From Cryobacterium gelidum (GTDB taxonomy: Bacteria; Actinomycetota; Actinomycetes; Actinomycetales; Microbacteriaceae), in contig NZ_SOHL01000010.1 of assembly GCF_004403985.1 (NCBI RefSeq), positions 1-50,612 on the forward strand: a stretch of 50,612 nucleotides of DNA, given 5' to 3'. A model generated the notes under the pieces. That model did no database searches. It saw nothing but the letters and a program-made list of their open reading frames with translations, and was not told the DNA's origin. How positions within the stretch are numbered: position 1 is the stretch's first letter; every line of letters begins with the position of its first letter. Of the stretch, positions 32,944 through 42,006 are shown piece by piece. A program made the translations under genes and the position numbers.

Positions 32944-35601
32944 CTAGCCGGTGACCAGAAACAGCCCGCGCGCGCCCTTCTCCGCATCCGACATCACGTG
33001 GCTCACAAACGGGTAGGTACCCGCTTCGTCAAACGTGAGCTCCACGAATCCACCCTGAGCGGGCATCATCGCCAGCGCCTGCGCCCCGCCCGTACCGGTG
33101 CTGCCACCGTCGCGCAGAAGGTATTCCCCCTCCGAGAAGACGGTGTCGAATTGGCCACCCACGACGTGAAACGAACTACTCTCGTTTGGGCCGGCGTCGA
33201 GCACCCAAATGCGCACCGTCTCGCCGACGGTCGCGGTCAACGGCGCGGTTACATACTGGTTCGCGTAGCCGTTGAAGGTGAGCAGGTCGGGCCGCTGGGT
33301 CGCCACCTTGATCGCATCGCCCTCCTCCCCCTGGTGCCCGAGGTAGAACTCGGACTGGATCAGCACGTATTCCTGGTCGACGACAGACATCCCGGGTGGG
33401 TCGATGATGACCGCACCGAACATACCGTTCGCGAGGTGGACTGACATGGGCATTGTGGAGCAGTGATACAGCCAGACACCCGACCGCGTGGCGGTAAACC
33501 GGTAGGTGAGCTCTTCTCCGGGGTCGATGGTCTGCATCGGCTTGTCTGGGGCGAGCGAGCCGGCGTGGAAGTCGAGCGAATGGCCGATCGTACCCTCGTT
33601 GACGAAAGTGATCTCGAACACGTCGTTGACCCTGCCGCGCAGCACCGGTCCCGGGGCCGTGCCGTTGTAGGTCCACAGCATTTGCGTCACGCCGGGCGCA
33701 ACCTCGGTTTCGGTATTGCGCACGGTCATCGTGCTCGTGTGCACCGTGACGGGTGCCGTGGGCGCCAGTCGCGCATCCCGGGCAACGAAATCGCTTCCCG
33801 GCTCGGCCATCACATCGATGTCATCCGCAGCAAGAGTGCCCTCGGACGGGTCACTGCCCATGGCGCCGTGGCGCAGCTGTGAGGAATCATCGGAGTCGGC
33901 CGATTCTGCTCCGACCGCATTCACGGTCAGCAGCATTCCGAGCAGTCGGTGGCCCCCAATGGAACACCAGCCATCGAGATCGGCGTCGATCACACCGACC
34001 TCAACGGTCGTCGTGGCCTTCGGCTCAACCGAGCCGGACTCGACTCCGCTATTGAAGACCAGGTCGTGGAGCATGCCGTCGGTGTTGGTGAGGGTGATCA
34101 CCAGGGTGTCACCGACGGGAACGTCGATCGTATCGGGGCTGAAGCGGGTATCAGCCATGGTGACGTCGACCGTCGTCGTGTGGCCGGTGGCCTTGGATCC
34201 CGAGCCCGACGCGAGGCTCACACCCGAAGGGTCGAGCGCGACTCCGATGGCGAGCGTCAAAGCGAGGGCCGCCGCGGCGGCGACCACCATGCTCAGGCGA
34301 GAACGCGGCGGGGGTGCCGGAACTGCCGCGACATCGTGGGCCAGGGGCGGCAGCCCCGACCCCGGAGGGGTGCGATTCTTTCGGTTGATGCGCAGAGCCC
34401 GCACCATCAGAACGATGAAGAAAGCGAGCGTCGCGAGAATGACCGCGCCGAGCACGTCGGTGACGAGGTCGGACAGCGGTAGGAGGGTCAGCACCAGTGC
34501 ACCGTTGACGACGGCCACTCGAAACAAGCCGGCACGGTCGAGTTCGCGTGCGGTCGCCTTGGACGCGCGCGGGCCACCGCCGAGCACCACCGGAATGAGA
34601 AAGCTCAGCGCGCCGATCATGATCTGGCCGCCGAAGCCGACGGCGAAGTATGGCACGAGCGCTTCGAGACCGGCCGCGGCATCCGACCAGCTGGCAGCGG
34701 TAACCACAACGGCGGAAAAACCGACCGCGCACAGCGCGAACCAGGCAAGCGCTGCGGTGATACTCCAACCGGCGTAGCTGACCGCCGGCGACCGGCGCAC
34801 ATGTTCGACCAGCTCCCTGAGCACCCGGGCGAAGCCGACCAGGTAAATCACGACACCGGCCGCGGTGATGATTCGTGAGTCCGCGTAGGAGCCACTGCCC
34901 AGAACTACCAGACCGGCGAGGAGAATGGGCAGGGTCGGGCGTGCGGCCGCTGTCGTGGTCGACAGTACGCGGGAGTGCAACACGGTCGGGAGCAGCAAAG
35001 CGACGGTGCCGATGACGGTCAGCCCGACCCAACCGAGCAGGTTCAAACCGATGTGCGCGATGTAGAGCCGCTCGTAAGAGTCAGCCGCTGCGGTCGCGTC
35101 GCCAGCTGTCGTACTGCCGGGATGGGCCATCAGAATGCCGAGCGTTACTCCGACCACGAGGCATCCAGCGGCGGCGATGTAGTAGCGCACCAGGGGCGAG
35201 AACCGGGCCGGGAGCGCTCCGCGCAGCTGTTGCACGAGAATTGTGGCATGCACGAGGGCGTTGATCCCGACGAGGATGCCTCCAGCCAGTACCGCGTACC
35301 ACCAGGCGCCGGTCATTCCGATCATCACCATCGCCGCGCCAACCGTGTGCACGGTCAGTCGAACGCCGAGCCAGTACCGGCCGCCAGGAGCAGTGTTCTT
35401 GAGCAGACTGTCGGCGAAGTGCTGGCTCCACACCAGGATTGCGGTCGTCAGGGCGCCGAGCAGTAGCAGGTGCACCATCAGCCAGGGCCCGAACGACGAT
35501 CCGCGGTAGAGCACGACGCTGACGATCCCCAGCACCAACCAGGCGGGAACGAGCATGCCGGTGATCTGGTGCCAGAGCCGGCGTTTGAGGCTGGGTTTCA
35601 T
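32944..35601 (-). CDS. nirK: Membrane domain-cupredoxin-NirK fusion, copper nitrite reductase
   Basis: 885 residues in three parts. (1) Residues 1 to about 415: roughly 12 membrane segments. (2) About 470-565: a plastocyanin-like domain with type 1 copper ligands in GMLHDLVF and WCSIGGHRLLGM (Cys-x4-His-x4-Met). (3) About 620-885: a two-domain NirK. Its copper and catalytic residues match those of known NirK: GHSLDFH (type 1 His, catalytic Asp, type 2 His), LYHCSTMPMSVHLANGM (type 2 His, type 1 Cys, His, Met), FHVVGG (catalytic His) and SHVMSD (type 2 His). It should reduce nitrite to nitric oxide outside the membrane. DUF2249 precedes it by nine bases. Confidence 0.88.
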   Translation of the reverse strand: MKPSLKRRLWHQITGMLVPAWLVLGIVSVVLYRGSSFGPWLMVHLLLLGALTTAILVWSQHFADSLLKNTAPGGRYWLGVRLTVHTVGAAMVMIGMTGAWWYAVLAGGILVGINALVHATILVQQLRGALPARFSPLVRYYIAAAGCLVVGVTLGILMAHPGSTTAGDATAAADSYERLYIAHIGLNLLGWVGLTVIGTVALLLPTVLHSRVLSTTTAAARPTLPILLAGLVVLGSGSYADSRIITAAGVVIYLVGFARVLRELVEHVRRSPAVSYAGWSITAALAWFALCAVGFSAVVVTAASWSDAAAGLEALVPYFAVGFGGQIMIGALSFLIPVVLGGGPRASKATARELDRAGLFRVAVVNGALVLTLLPLSDLVTDVLGAVILATLAFFIVLMVRALRINRKNRTPPGSGLPPLAHDVAAVPAPPPRSRLSMVVAAAAALALTLAIGVALDPSGVSLASGSGSKATGHTTTVDVTMADTRFSPDTIDVPVGDTLVITLTNTDGMLHDLVFNSGVESGSVEPKATTTVEVGVIDADLDGWCSIGGHRLLGMLLTVNAVGAESADSDDSSQLRHGAMGSDPSEGTLAADDIDVMAEPGSDFVARDARLAPTAPVTVHTSTMTVRNTETEVAPGVTQMLWTYNGTAPGPVLRGRVNDVFEITFVNEGTIGHSLDFHAGSLAPDKPMQTIDPGEELTYRFTATRSGVWLYHCSTMPMSVHLANGMFGAVIIDPPGMSVVDQEYVLIQSEFYLGHQGEEGDAIKVATQRPDLLTFNGYANQYVTAPLTATVGETVRIWVLDAGPNESSSFHVVGGQFDTVFSEGEYLLRDGGSTGTGGAQALAMMPAQGGFVELTFDEAGTYPFVSHVMSDAEKGARGLFLVTG

Positions 35602-35610
35602 GCCGAAGCG

Positions 35611-35943
35611 CTACGCAATTCGCGTGAACCGCAGGGTCCACACCTCGGGACCGCTCCCGAGGTAGCTGATACTGAAGACGTCGGGGTGCTTGCGCTCGAG
35701 TGTTGCAAGGAGCGGCAGCGGGTCGTGCGATGCCACGAGGTCGAGGGATATTCCGGGCTGAATTGCCTCCAGCGCACCGAAGATCGCGGCGTGGCGGATG
35801 GCGTGCGGTATGGTGCGGCTGTCCAGAATGATCGCTTTGCTGTCGTCGTGGGCGCATGCACACGTCGCCGTGGTGCCCGTTGTCGTATCGACGTGCTCAT
35901 GGCCAATCGGCCCGGCAGTTATGGTGATCGGTTCGGCAGTCAT
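35611..35943 (-). CDS. DUF2249 protein, partner of the nitrite reductase
   Basis: 110 residues. The N-terminal 40 residues are Thr-rich with TCACAHDD; the DUF2249 domain follows with ILDSRTIPHAIRH, LDLVASHDPLPLLATLERKH and a closing PEVWTLRF. DUF2249 proteins recur in denitrification and nitric oxide gene clusters, but their activity is not settled. A clear ribosome binding site gaggag precedes the ATG, and the nirK-like gene starts nine bases after the stop, so they form one operon. Confidence 0.85.
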   Translation of the reverse strand: MTAEPITITAGPIGHEHVDTTTGTTATCACAHDDSKAIILDSRTIPHAIRHAAIFGALEAIQPGISLDLVASHDPLPLLATLERKHPDVFSISYLGSGPEVWTLRFTRIA

Positions 35944-36046
35944 GATGTCTCCTCGGCTCGGTGAACAACGTCCACCTGTATTTTAGAGCAATCTTCTCCG
36001 TTTAATAAAATTGCAGCTGCGCCACCGAGACTGCTCTTGGGACGGG
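35944..36046 (-). promoter_or_regulatory. AT-rich promoter region of the nitrite reductase operon
   Basis: The only markedly AT-rich stretch nearby (35976-36013) lies upstream of the DUF2249 gene, between it and the MMPL gene end. TAAAAT at about 35978-35983 (minus strand) is a possible -10 box. No perfect FNR-type TTGAT-N4-ATCAA or NsrR-type palindrome was found. Confidence 0.35.
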
Positions 36047-38575
36047 TCAGGCGCTGGGCGTCGTAACGCGCTCGAGTTCGCTCTCGGACGGAATTGGGTG
36101 CGATCGCTCGAGCGACGCGCCTTCCACGTCGACGTTGGGCAGGATACGGTCCAGCCATTTAGGCAGCCACCAGGCCGCGTCACCCATCAGGTGCATCACC
36201 GCCGGAATGATGAGCAGCCGCACCACAAAGGCGTCGAGAAGCACTCCGACAGCGAGCCCGAAGCCGATCGACTGGATCATCACCGAGTTCGAGAAGACGA
36301 AGCCGGAGAAGACCGAAGCCATGATGAGCGCGGCAGCCGTGACCACGGTGCGTCCCGCGTGAACACCGCGCTGTACGGCCACTCGCGCCGAGGCGCCGTG
36401 GACGAACGATTCGCGCATCCCGCTGACCAGGAACAGCTGGTAGTCCATCGCCAACCCGAACAGCACACCAACGACGAGGATGGGCAAGAAGCTCAGGATG
36501 GGCCCGGGGTCATGGATTCCGAATACCGGCCCGAGCCAGCCCCATTGGAAGACCGCCGTGATCGCGCCGAAGGACGCGAATAACGACAGCACGAAGCCCA
36601 GCGTCGCGGTGACCGGCACGAGGATCGAACGAAACACAAAGATCAGGATGATCAACGAGAGCCCCACGACAACGAGCAGGTACAACGGGAGTGCGGCGGC
36701 GAGTTTTTCGCTCACATCGATGTTTCCGGAAGCGTTCCCGGCGACACCGAGGGATGCGACACCCTCGATGTTGAGACCGCGCAGGTCACGCACGAGCTGT
36801 TCGGTTGATTCGCTGGTCGGCCCCTCCGTGGGGATGACCTGGAAAGCGAGGAGCAGGTCATCATCGGACGCTCCGATTGGCACGGCGGCGGCGACATTGT
36901 TTTCCGCTTTGAGCGCGGTTCCGATGCGGACCTGTTCGGCGAGCAGGTCGGCATCCGTGACGGCTGCATCGAGGTCGGCGACCACGAGTAGCGGGCCGTT
37001 CACGCCGGCGCCGAACTTGTCGTCGACGAGCTTGTAGGCGTTGTATGCGCTCGAGCCGAGCGGCTCAGACGAGCCGGCGGGAAGGCCAAGGCGCATCGAG
37101 AGCGCCGGGATGGCCACGATGAGCAGCACGATGATTCCGACAACCACGGTCACGACGGCGCGCATGGTGTTCATCGGTTTTGACGGAACGCGGGCATGAT
37201 TCTCGGCGTGGCCGACCCGAGCGCGGGCCTTCTTCGTGAGGATCTTCGTGCCTACCAGGCCCAGCATCGCCGGCGTCAGGGTGATCGCGATGAGAATCGC
37301 CACGAAGACGCAGACGGCACCGACCGTGCCCATGAGCCCAAGGAAGGGGACGCCGGTGAGGTTGAGGGCAAGCAGGGCGATGAGCACGGTGGCGCCCGCA
37401 AAGACAACCGCATTGCCGGAGGTGCCGTTGGCCAGCCCGATCGACTCCTGCAGGGGCAGCCCGTTGCGCAGTTGCGTTCGATGCCGGTTGAGGATGAACA
37501 GCGAATAGTCGATCCCGACCGCGAGCCCGAGCATCACGCCGAGGACCGGGGTGACGGAGAGCATCTCGACGGTTCCAGACAGTGCGAGCGAAGCGAGTAC
37601 ACCGACGCTCACGCCGATGAGCGCGTTCAACAGCGGGAGCCCCGCCCCGATCAGCGTTCCGAGCATGACCCACAGCACAATGGCCGCGATGATCACACCG
37701 CCGATCTCGCCCGGGCCGAGAATCTCGGGGATGCTGGCGGCGATGTCATTGGAGACCTCAGCCGTGACACCGTCGATCCCAGCGTCGTTCAGCTGGGCGA
37801 CGACGGCTTCTTTTGTCTCGGCGGGCACCTGGTTGAGCGATGTGTTGAACTGGATGCTGGCAACGGCAGTCGTCTGATCGGTGGATACCTGACGGATGCC
37901 CGCGGCCAGGTCGAGCAGGTCGGCTCCCTGTTCAAGCGTGGTGCCCTGGGCGTGGAGTTCGTTACGGCTAGCGTCGAGAGTCGTCTGCTGCGCGGCGATC
38001 GCAGCTGCGCCAGCATCAATTTGCGCCTGCTGCGCATCGAGCATTGGCAGAGCGGCAGCGAGCTGCCCCGCCGCCGCGGCCTGCGAGCGGCCGGCATCGA
38101 GCTGCGCCTGTCCGGCGTTGGCCTGAGCCGTAGCCGCATCGATCTGCACCTGCCCCGCATCGATCTGAGTCGTCGCATCGACGATCTGCTGGCGACCGTC
38201 AACGATCTGCTGCGCCTGATCGTCGATCTGGGCCTGGGCGTCGAAGGGGTTCGTCGCCGATTTCACCGCGTCAAGCGCGACCGTGCGCGTGAGCAAGTCA
38301 CCGATCGCGGTTTTCTGCCTGGCCGTGAACCTGGAGTCGTCCGTCGTAGTGAAGATGACAGTGCCCCGCCCGCCGCTGGCTGCAGGGAATTTCGCAGCGA
38401 GCTCGTCGCTAACCTTCTGGGTGGCGGTGCCCGGGATGCTGACGGAAGAAGTCAGCGTTCCACCGAAGAACGCGAACGCACCACCGGCGAGGCCGAGAAT
38501 GACCACCCATGCGACGATGACCGACCATGCTCGGCGGGCGGAGAACCGTCCGAGCCGGTAGAGAAGGGATGCCAT
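36047..38575 (-). CDS. MMPL/RND-family membrane transporter
   Basis: 842 residues from the ATG at 38575 (MASLLYRLGRFS); a TTG at 38584 would add three. Twelve membrane segments in two halves with extracellular loops, the MMPL pattern (GIDYSLFILNRHRTQLRNG in the first half, AMDYQLFLVSGMRESFVHG in the second, with the proton-relay Asp-Tyr pairs). The first loop has a long helical run (about residues 115-215) of repeated Q-I/L-D-A units likely to form a coiled coil, as in the YdgH/MmpL-like proteins with phage-infection-protein-like loops. The substrate, lipid or drug, is unknown. The TetR gene upstream probably controls it. Confidence 0.88.
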   Translation of the reverse strand: MASLLYRLGRFSARRAWSVIVAWVVILGLAGGAFAFFGGTLTSSVSIPGTATQKVSDELAAKFPAASGGRGTVIFTTTDDSRFTARQKTAIGDLLTRTVALDAVKSATNPFDAQAQIDDQAQQIVDGRQQIVDATTQIDAGQVQIDAATAQANAGQAQLDAGRSQAAAAGQLAAALPMLDAQQAQIDAGAAAIAAQQTTLDASRNELHAQGTTLEQGADLLDLAAGIRQVSTDQTTAVASIQFNTSLNQVPAETKEAVVAQLNDAGIDGVTAEVSNDIAASIPEILGPGEIGGVIIAAIVLWVMLGTLIGAGLPLLNALIGVSVGVLASLALSGTVEMLSVTPVLGVMLGLAVGIDYSLFILNRHRTQLRNGLPLQESIGLANGTSGNAVVFAGATVLIALLALNLTGVPFLGLMGTVGAVCVFVAILIAITLTPAMLGLVGTKILTKKARARVGHAENHARVPSKPMNTMRAVVTVVVGIIVLLIVAIPALSMRLGLPAGSSEPLGSSAYNAYKLVDDKFGAGVNGPLLVVADLDAAVTDADLLAEQVRIGTALKAENNVAAAVPIGASDDDLLLAFQVIPTEGPTSESTEQLVRDLRGLNIEGVASLGVAGNASGNIDVSEKLAAALPLYLLVVVGLSLIILIFVFRSILVPVTATLGFVLSLFASFGAITAVFQWGWLGPVFGIHDPGPILSFLPILVVGVLFGLAMDYQLFLVSGMRESFVHGASARVAVQRGVHAGRTVVTAAALIMASVFSGFVFSNSVMIQSIGFGLAVGVLLDAFVVRLLIIPAVMHLMGDAAWWLPKWLDRILPNVDVEGASLERSHPIPSESELERVTTPSA

Positions 38576-38598
38576 AGTCCTCAAGATCTTTCTTGATA

Positions 38599-38632
38599 GT
38601 CGGGTCTAGGAGTCGGGTCTAGGAGTCGAGGA
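38599..38632. repeat. 13-base tandem repeat between tetR and the MMPL gene
   Basis: gtcgggtctagga at 38599-38611 and 38612-38624, then a partial copy to 38632. It lies in the 105-base gap downstream of tetR. Next to it TCAAGA-tctt-TCTTGA (38581-38596) is an inverted repeat just before the MMPL start that may be an operator. Confidence 0.7.
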
Positions 38633-38680
38633 ACCCGGTGGCGCCGCGCAGCGCGTCACCGGGAATCACGGATCTAGTGT

Positions 38681-39325
38681 TCAGCTGGAAGGTGCGTACC
38701 CGGTGCGGATGGTGGATACGAGACGGTCGAGCAGTTCGTCCCACACAAGTCGCGAGGCCGGGTCGAGCGTCCCGCCCGTGCGGGCTAGCCAGTGGCCAGA
38801 CACCACCGCGATGCCATTCATCACAGAGCTCACCAGGATTGCGACCTCGAATGCGTCGATCGCATTGGTACGTTCGGCGATCTCCAATGAGAGCTGTTCC
38901 GTGGTGCGGGTGAAGACATCGCCGATGCTGTGCTGTGAGCGGCCATCCACACCTTCCGCGGTGAGCACGCCGGAAAGGTAGCCCACCACGGGTGGTAAAT
39001 CGATGTTGCGCAAAGCCGCGGTGATTTCGTCGAACAGGTCGATACGACCACCGTCTCCCAGCGGAGTCGATGCCGTCGCTGCACGGAATTCGTCAACGGT
39101 CGCGCTGAGCACCCGAGCGCAGGTCGTCATGATCACGTCGTCGAGGGACGAGAAGTGGTTGAAAACCGTGCGCCTGGAGACGTCGGCGCGCTCAGCGAGT
39201 TCGTCGACGCTGAATTGCGGTTTGCCCCGCTCTCGAATGAGCGAGTCGGCGGCATCCAGAATGGCTTGGCGGTACCTCGCCTTGAGCTCGGTGCGGCGAT
39301 CGGGAGTGGTGGTAAGCGACATCAC
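38681..39325 (-). CDS. TetR-family repressor, probable regulator of the MMPL transporter
   Basis: 214 residues. The N-terminal helix-turn-helix is FSVDELAERADVSRRTVFNHF (about residues 38-58), preceded by the RQAILDAADSLIRERG helix; the C-terminal ligand domain is unspecific. Start at GTG 39325: TAGTGT (39332-39337 on the minus strand) is exactly six bases upstream and TTGCAC lies 18 bases further, so the mRNA is probably leaderless. Direct repeats of TTGCACTTNGTG cover this promoter, implying self-control. The MMPL gene follows in the same direction. Confidence 0.88.
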   Translation of the reverse strand: MMSLTTTPDRRTELKARYRQAILDAADSLIRERGKPQFSVDELAERADVSRRTVFNHFSSLDDVIMTTCARVLSATVDEFRAATASTPLGDGGRIDLFDEITAALRNIDLPPVVGYLSGVLTAEGVDGRSQHSIGDVFTRTTEQLSLEIAERTNAIDAFEVAILVSSVMNGIAVVSGHWLARTGGTLDPASRLVWDELLDRLVSTIRTGYAPSS

Positions 39326-39331
39326 TTGCTT

Positions 39332-39361
39332 ACACTAAGTGCAACTACGCACAAAGTGCAA
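39332..39361 (-). promoter_or_regulatory. Promoter and direct-repeat operator of the tetR gene
   Basis: Two copies of TTGCACTTNGTG (AAGTGCAA on the plus strand at 39337-39344 and 39354-39361, period 17). The outer copy contains the -35 box TTGCAC, and the inner copy overlaps the -10 box TAGTGT. A short inverted element GTGC-AACTAC-GCAC lies between the repeats. Binding here would block RNA polymerase. Confidence 0.6.
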
Positions 39362-39399
39362 GACGAATTCGAGTGAGCTGCAGCTTGCGCTGTTCCGGC

Positions 39400-40074
39400 T
39401 CAATGCCCGCGAGTGATCCACTCTTCGCGCTGACTCGCCTCGTCGCCGATCAGCGTGGACTGACCGTGCCCGGTGCGCACCACAGTGGCAGCCGGCAACG
39501 TGAGCAGCGTGGTGGTGATGGAGTCGATGATCGTCGGGAAATCGCTGAACGAACGGCCGGTCGCGCCCGGCCCACCGTGGAACAGCGTGTCTCCGCTGAA
39601 GATTGTGCCGAGTTCAGGCGCAGAGAAGCAGACCGATCCTGGCGAGTGCCCCGGCGTGTGCAGCACCTCGAGCGTGATACCGGCAACGGCGATGAGCTGG
39701 CCGTCTTCCAGCGCGTTCGGGCGCCTGTTCGCCGCAGCAGACGCAGCAGTCTCGACAGCAGCGGCCGTCGCATCCGCTGGAAAGACCATCTCCCACAGCA
39801 TGGTGTCGGCCGGGTGCAGCCAGACCGGCGCGCCCGTTGCGGCGCTCACGCTGGCGGCTGCACCGATGTGGTCGTTGTGGCCGTGGGTGCACAGAATAGC
39901 CAGCAGCTTACGGTCGCCTACTGCCTTCAGAATCGCGTCGGCGTCATGGGCAGCATCAATGACGACGCATTCGGTATCGTCGCCAACGATCCAGACGTTG
40001 TTGTCGAGGTCCCAGGTGCCGCCGTCGAGGCTGAATGTGCCGACGGTGACGAGGTGGTCAACGCGTGCGGTCAT
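39400..40074 (-). CDS. MBL-fold hydrolase paired with mycothiol-dependent formaldehyde oxidation
   Basis: 224 residues of the metallo-beta-lactamase/glyoxalase II fold: CTHGHNDHIG (zinc ligands near residue 60), LHTPGHSPGSV, FSGDTLFHGG and the late VRTGHGQST. In mycothiol-containing bacteria this enzyme lies after S-(hydroxymethyl)mycothiol dehydrogenase and is thought to hydrolyse S-formyl-mycothiol to formate and mycothiol. The start overlaps the dehydrogenase stop (TGATG), so the two are translated together. Confidence 0.88.
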   Translation of the reverse strand: MTARVDHLVTVGTFSLDGGTWDLDNNVWIVGDDTECVVIDAAHDADAILKAVGDRKLLAILCTHGHNDHIGAAASVSAATGAPVWLHPADTMLWEMVFPADATAAAVETAASAAANRRPNALEDGQLIAVAGITLEVLHTPGHSPGSVCFSAPELGTIFSGDTLFHGGPGATGRSFSDFPTIIDSITTTLLTLPAATVVRTGHGQSTLIGDEASQREEWITRGH

Positions 40075-41168
40075 CAGAGCACCACCACCGAGCGCAGCAC
40101 GTCGCCGATTGCCATCTTCTCAAACGCAGCCTCGATTTCGCCGATGCCGATCTTCTCGCTGACGAATTCGTCAAGCGGCAGCCGTCCCTGCAGGTACAGG
40201 TCGGTCAGCATGGGAAAGTCCCGCTCGGGCAGGCAGTCGCCGTACCAGCTCGATTTGAGCGAGCCGCCGCGCCCAAAGACGTCGAGAAGTGGGATTTCGA
40301 GCATCATTTCGGGGTTCGGCACCCCGACCAGCACGACCGTTCCGGCGAGGTCCCGGGCGTAGAACGCCTGCCGCCAGGTTTCGGGACGGCCGACCGCGTC
40401 GATGACGACGTTGGCACCGAATCCACCGGTCAATGCCTGCACGGCTGCGACGACGCCAGCCTCATCCAGGTTCGACGAGTCGATGGCGTGCGTGGCGCCG
40501 AGCTGTTCGGCCTTGGCGAGCTTCTTGGGGTCGCGGTCGATGGCAATAATGACGGATGCGCCAGCCAGCCGTGATCCCACAATCGCAGCATCCCCCACCC
40601 CGCCACAGCCGATCACGGCGACCGAGTCGCCTCGGCTGACGTTGCCCGTGTTCATGGCCGCACCGATGCCGGCCATGATGCCGCAGCCGAGGAGTCCGAC
40701 GGCCGCGGGGTCGGCATCCGGATTCACCTTGGTGCACTGCTTGGCGTGCACGAGGGTCTTTTCGGCGAAAGCGCCGATACCGAGGGCCGGGCTGAGCTCC
40801 GTTCCGTCCGTGAGGGTCATCTTCTGGGTCGCGTTGAAGGTGTTGAAGCAGTACCAGGGTTCGGCCCGCTTGCACGCTCGACATTCGCCGCAGACGGCGC
40901 GCCAGTTGAGCACCACGAAGTCGCCGACCGAGACGTGGGTGACACCTTCGCCGATGACGCTGACGCGCCCGGCGGCTTCATGCCCGAGCAAGAAGGGAAA
41001 GTCGTCACTGATACCGCCCTCCTTGTAATGGAAGTCGGTATGGCAGACGCCGCACGTTTCGATGTCCACGATGACTTCGCCCGGGCCGGGATCGGGGATG
41101 ACGATGTCGACCAGTTCGACTGGCGCGCCCTTCGAGCGGGCGATGACGCCTGTGACTGTGGTGGACAT
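40074..41168 (-). CDS. mscR: S-(hydroxymethyl)mycothiol dehydrogenase
   Basis: 364 residues of the zinc-dependent class III alcohol dehydrogenase family; oxidises the formaldehyde-mycothiol adduct (and may reduce S-nitrosomycothiol). Catalytic zinc: Cys39 in [10 protein letters not shown], then GHEAAG; structural zinc: [15 protein letters not shown] near residues 93-107. The NAD-binding loop is [10 protein letters not shown]. Start at 41168 is favoured by ggaggag just upstream over the longer frame to 41216. S-nitrosomycothiol reduction would link it functionally to nitric oxide from the nirK operon 5 kb away, but they are separate transcripts. Confidence 0.9.
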   Translation of the reverse strand: MSTTVTGVIARSKGAPVELVDIVIPDPGPGEVIVDIETCGVCHTDFHYKEGGISDDFPFLLGHEAAGRVSVIGEGVTHVSVGDFVVLNWRAVCGECRACKRAEPWYCFNTFNATQKMTLTDGTELSPALGIGAFAEKTLVHAKQCTKVNPDADPAAVGLLGCGIMAGIGAAMNTGNVSRGDSVAVIGCGGVGDAAIVGSRLAGASVIIAIDRDPKKLAKAEQLGATHAIDSSNLDEAGVVAAVQALTGGFGANVVIDAVGRPETWRQAFYARDLAGTVVLVGVPNPEMMLEIPLLDVFGRGGSLKSSWYGDCLPERDFPMLTDLYLQGRLPLDEFVSEKIGIGEIEAAFEKMAIGDVLRSVVVL

Positions 41169-41289
41169 GGAGCTCCTCCGATCGAGGGGTGCCGAGTATG
41201 GCGAGGACGCCTTCAACCCTATCGGAGGCGTGCGAGGGACGACGGCATCCTGCCAGCGCTACGATGCGCGTCAACCAGGCGGCATATGA

Positions 41290-41469
41290 ATGCGTCCTCG
41301 TGGACGAAGGACGAAGTCCAAGCGCCGCGATGGTCTCCCTCGAAGTTTGGCTAACGACCGGCAACTTGCCGCTGTTGTCGAGGAGCGGTTGCGGAAGAAC
41401 CGGAGCCCCCAGCAGATCAGTGGCGACCTCGCGGTCGTCTTCGCCGCCAAGCCGCCGTCAGGTGACGAT
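41290..41469 (+). pseudogene. IS30-family transposase fragment
   Basis: In frame from 41290: MRPRGRRTKSKRRDGLPRSL, then ANDRQLAAVVEERLRKNRSP and QQISGDLAVVFAAKPP. This is the region of IS30-family transposases just before the catalytic core (RSPEQISG-like). Homology ends at about 41460, where the GyrI-like gene on the other strand ends. Both ends of the element are gone. The first 70 bases resemble those at 49989-50062. Confidence 0.7.
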
Positions 41470-41898
41470 GTCGACGAAGAGTTCGTGCGGTTGTTGAACA
41501 CCGTCGGCGGTGTACCCGACATCAAGCTTGCGGTTCCCGAGAGCAAGTCCCTGCTCTGCAGCCCAGTCATAGATGGCCTGGAAACCATCGGCGATCGTTG
41601 CCACTGAACCGTCATGCCGGTGGTGGACGAAACGTCCACCGGGCAGGAGAGCCACAGCCATACCATCAGGCACTGGACTGCCTTCGACGACAGCAACTGA
41701 TCCAATAGTCTCGCGGTAACGGCCGTCGCCTAGATGGTTGCTGGCCTCGACGAAGACGCCAGTGCCTGCGGCGGGCAGCTCATCTCGGCGGGCGAAGAGC
41801 TCGCGCCAGGCTGCAGGCATCTCGGAGCGTAGCTGGCCGAAGTCAGCGACAACTTCGATTCCAACGACAACAGTTTCACTAAGCTCAACGATCTCCAT
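41458..41898 (-). CDS. GyrI-like small-molecule-binding domain protein
   Basis: 146 residues of the GyrI-like / effector-binding fold without a DNA-binding domain: VVGIEVVADFGQL, VEASNHLGDGRYRETIGSVA, a mid motif MAVALLPGGRFVHHRHDGS and the C-terminal QPHELFVDIVT. Such stand-alone proteins can bind or hydrolyse small toxic compounds. A ribosome binding site ggaaagg lies five bases before the ATG. The coding end touches the IS30 fragment on the opposite strand, so the last residues may derive from the junction, although the ending looks normal. Confidence 0.8.
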   Translation of the reverse strand: MEIVELSETVVVGIEVVADFGQLRSEMPAAWRELFARRDELPAAGTGVFVEASNHLGDGRYRETIGSVAVVEGSPVPDGMAVALLPGGRFVHHRHDGSVATIADGFQAIYDWAAEQGLALGNRKLDVGYTADGVQQPHELFVDIVT

Positions 41899-42006
41899 TA
41901 GTACCTTTCCAGCCTGGTCTGGCCGCGAACGACCTGCTCGTCTATCCGATGAGAACGCGGACTCTCCAATCTATCCAGACGCCCGAGACGGTCCATCATT
42001 TTTCTG

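Noticed and set aside
37196..38596. 466-codon open frame on the plus strand opposite the MMPL gene
   Set aside because: Low-complexity Arg/Glu/Asp-rich translation, no start signal, fully antisense to a clear transporter gene.
41169..41216. Longer start of the mycothiol dehydrogenase gene at 41216
   Set aside because: A strong ribosome binding site lies directly before the ATG at 41168, and the extra residues have no family likeness.
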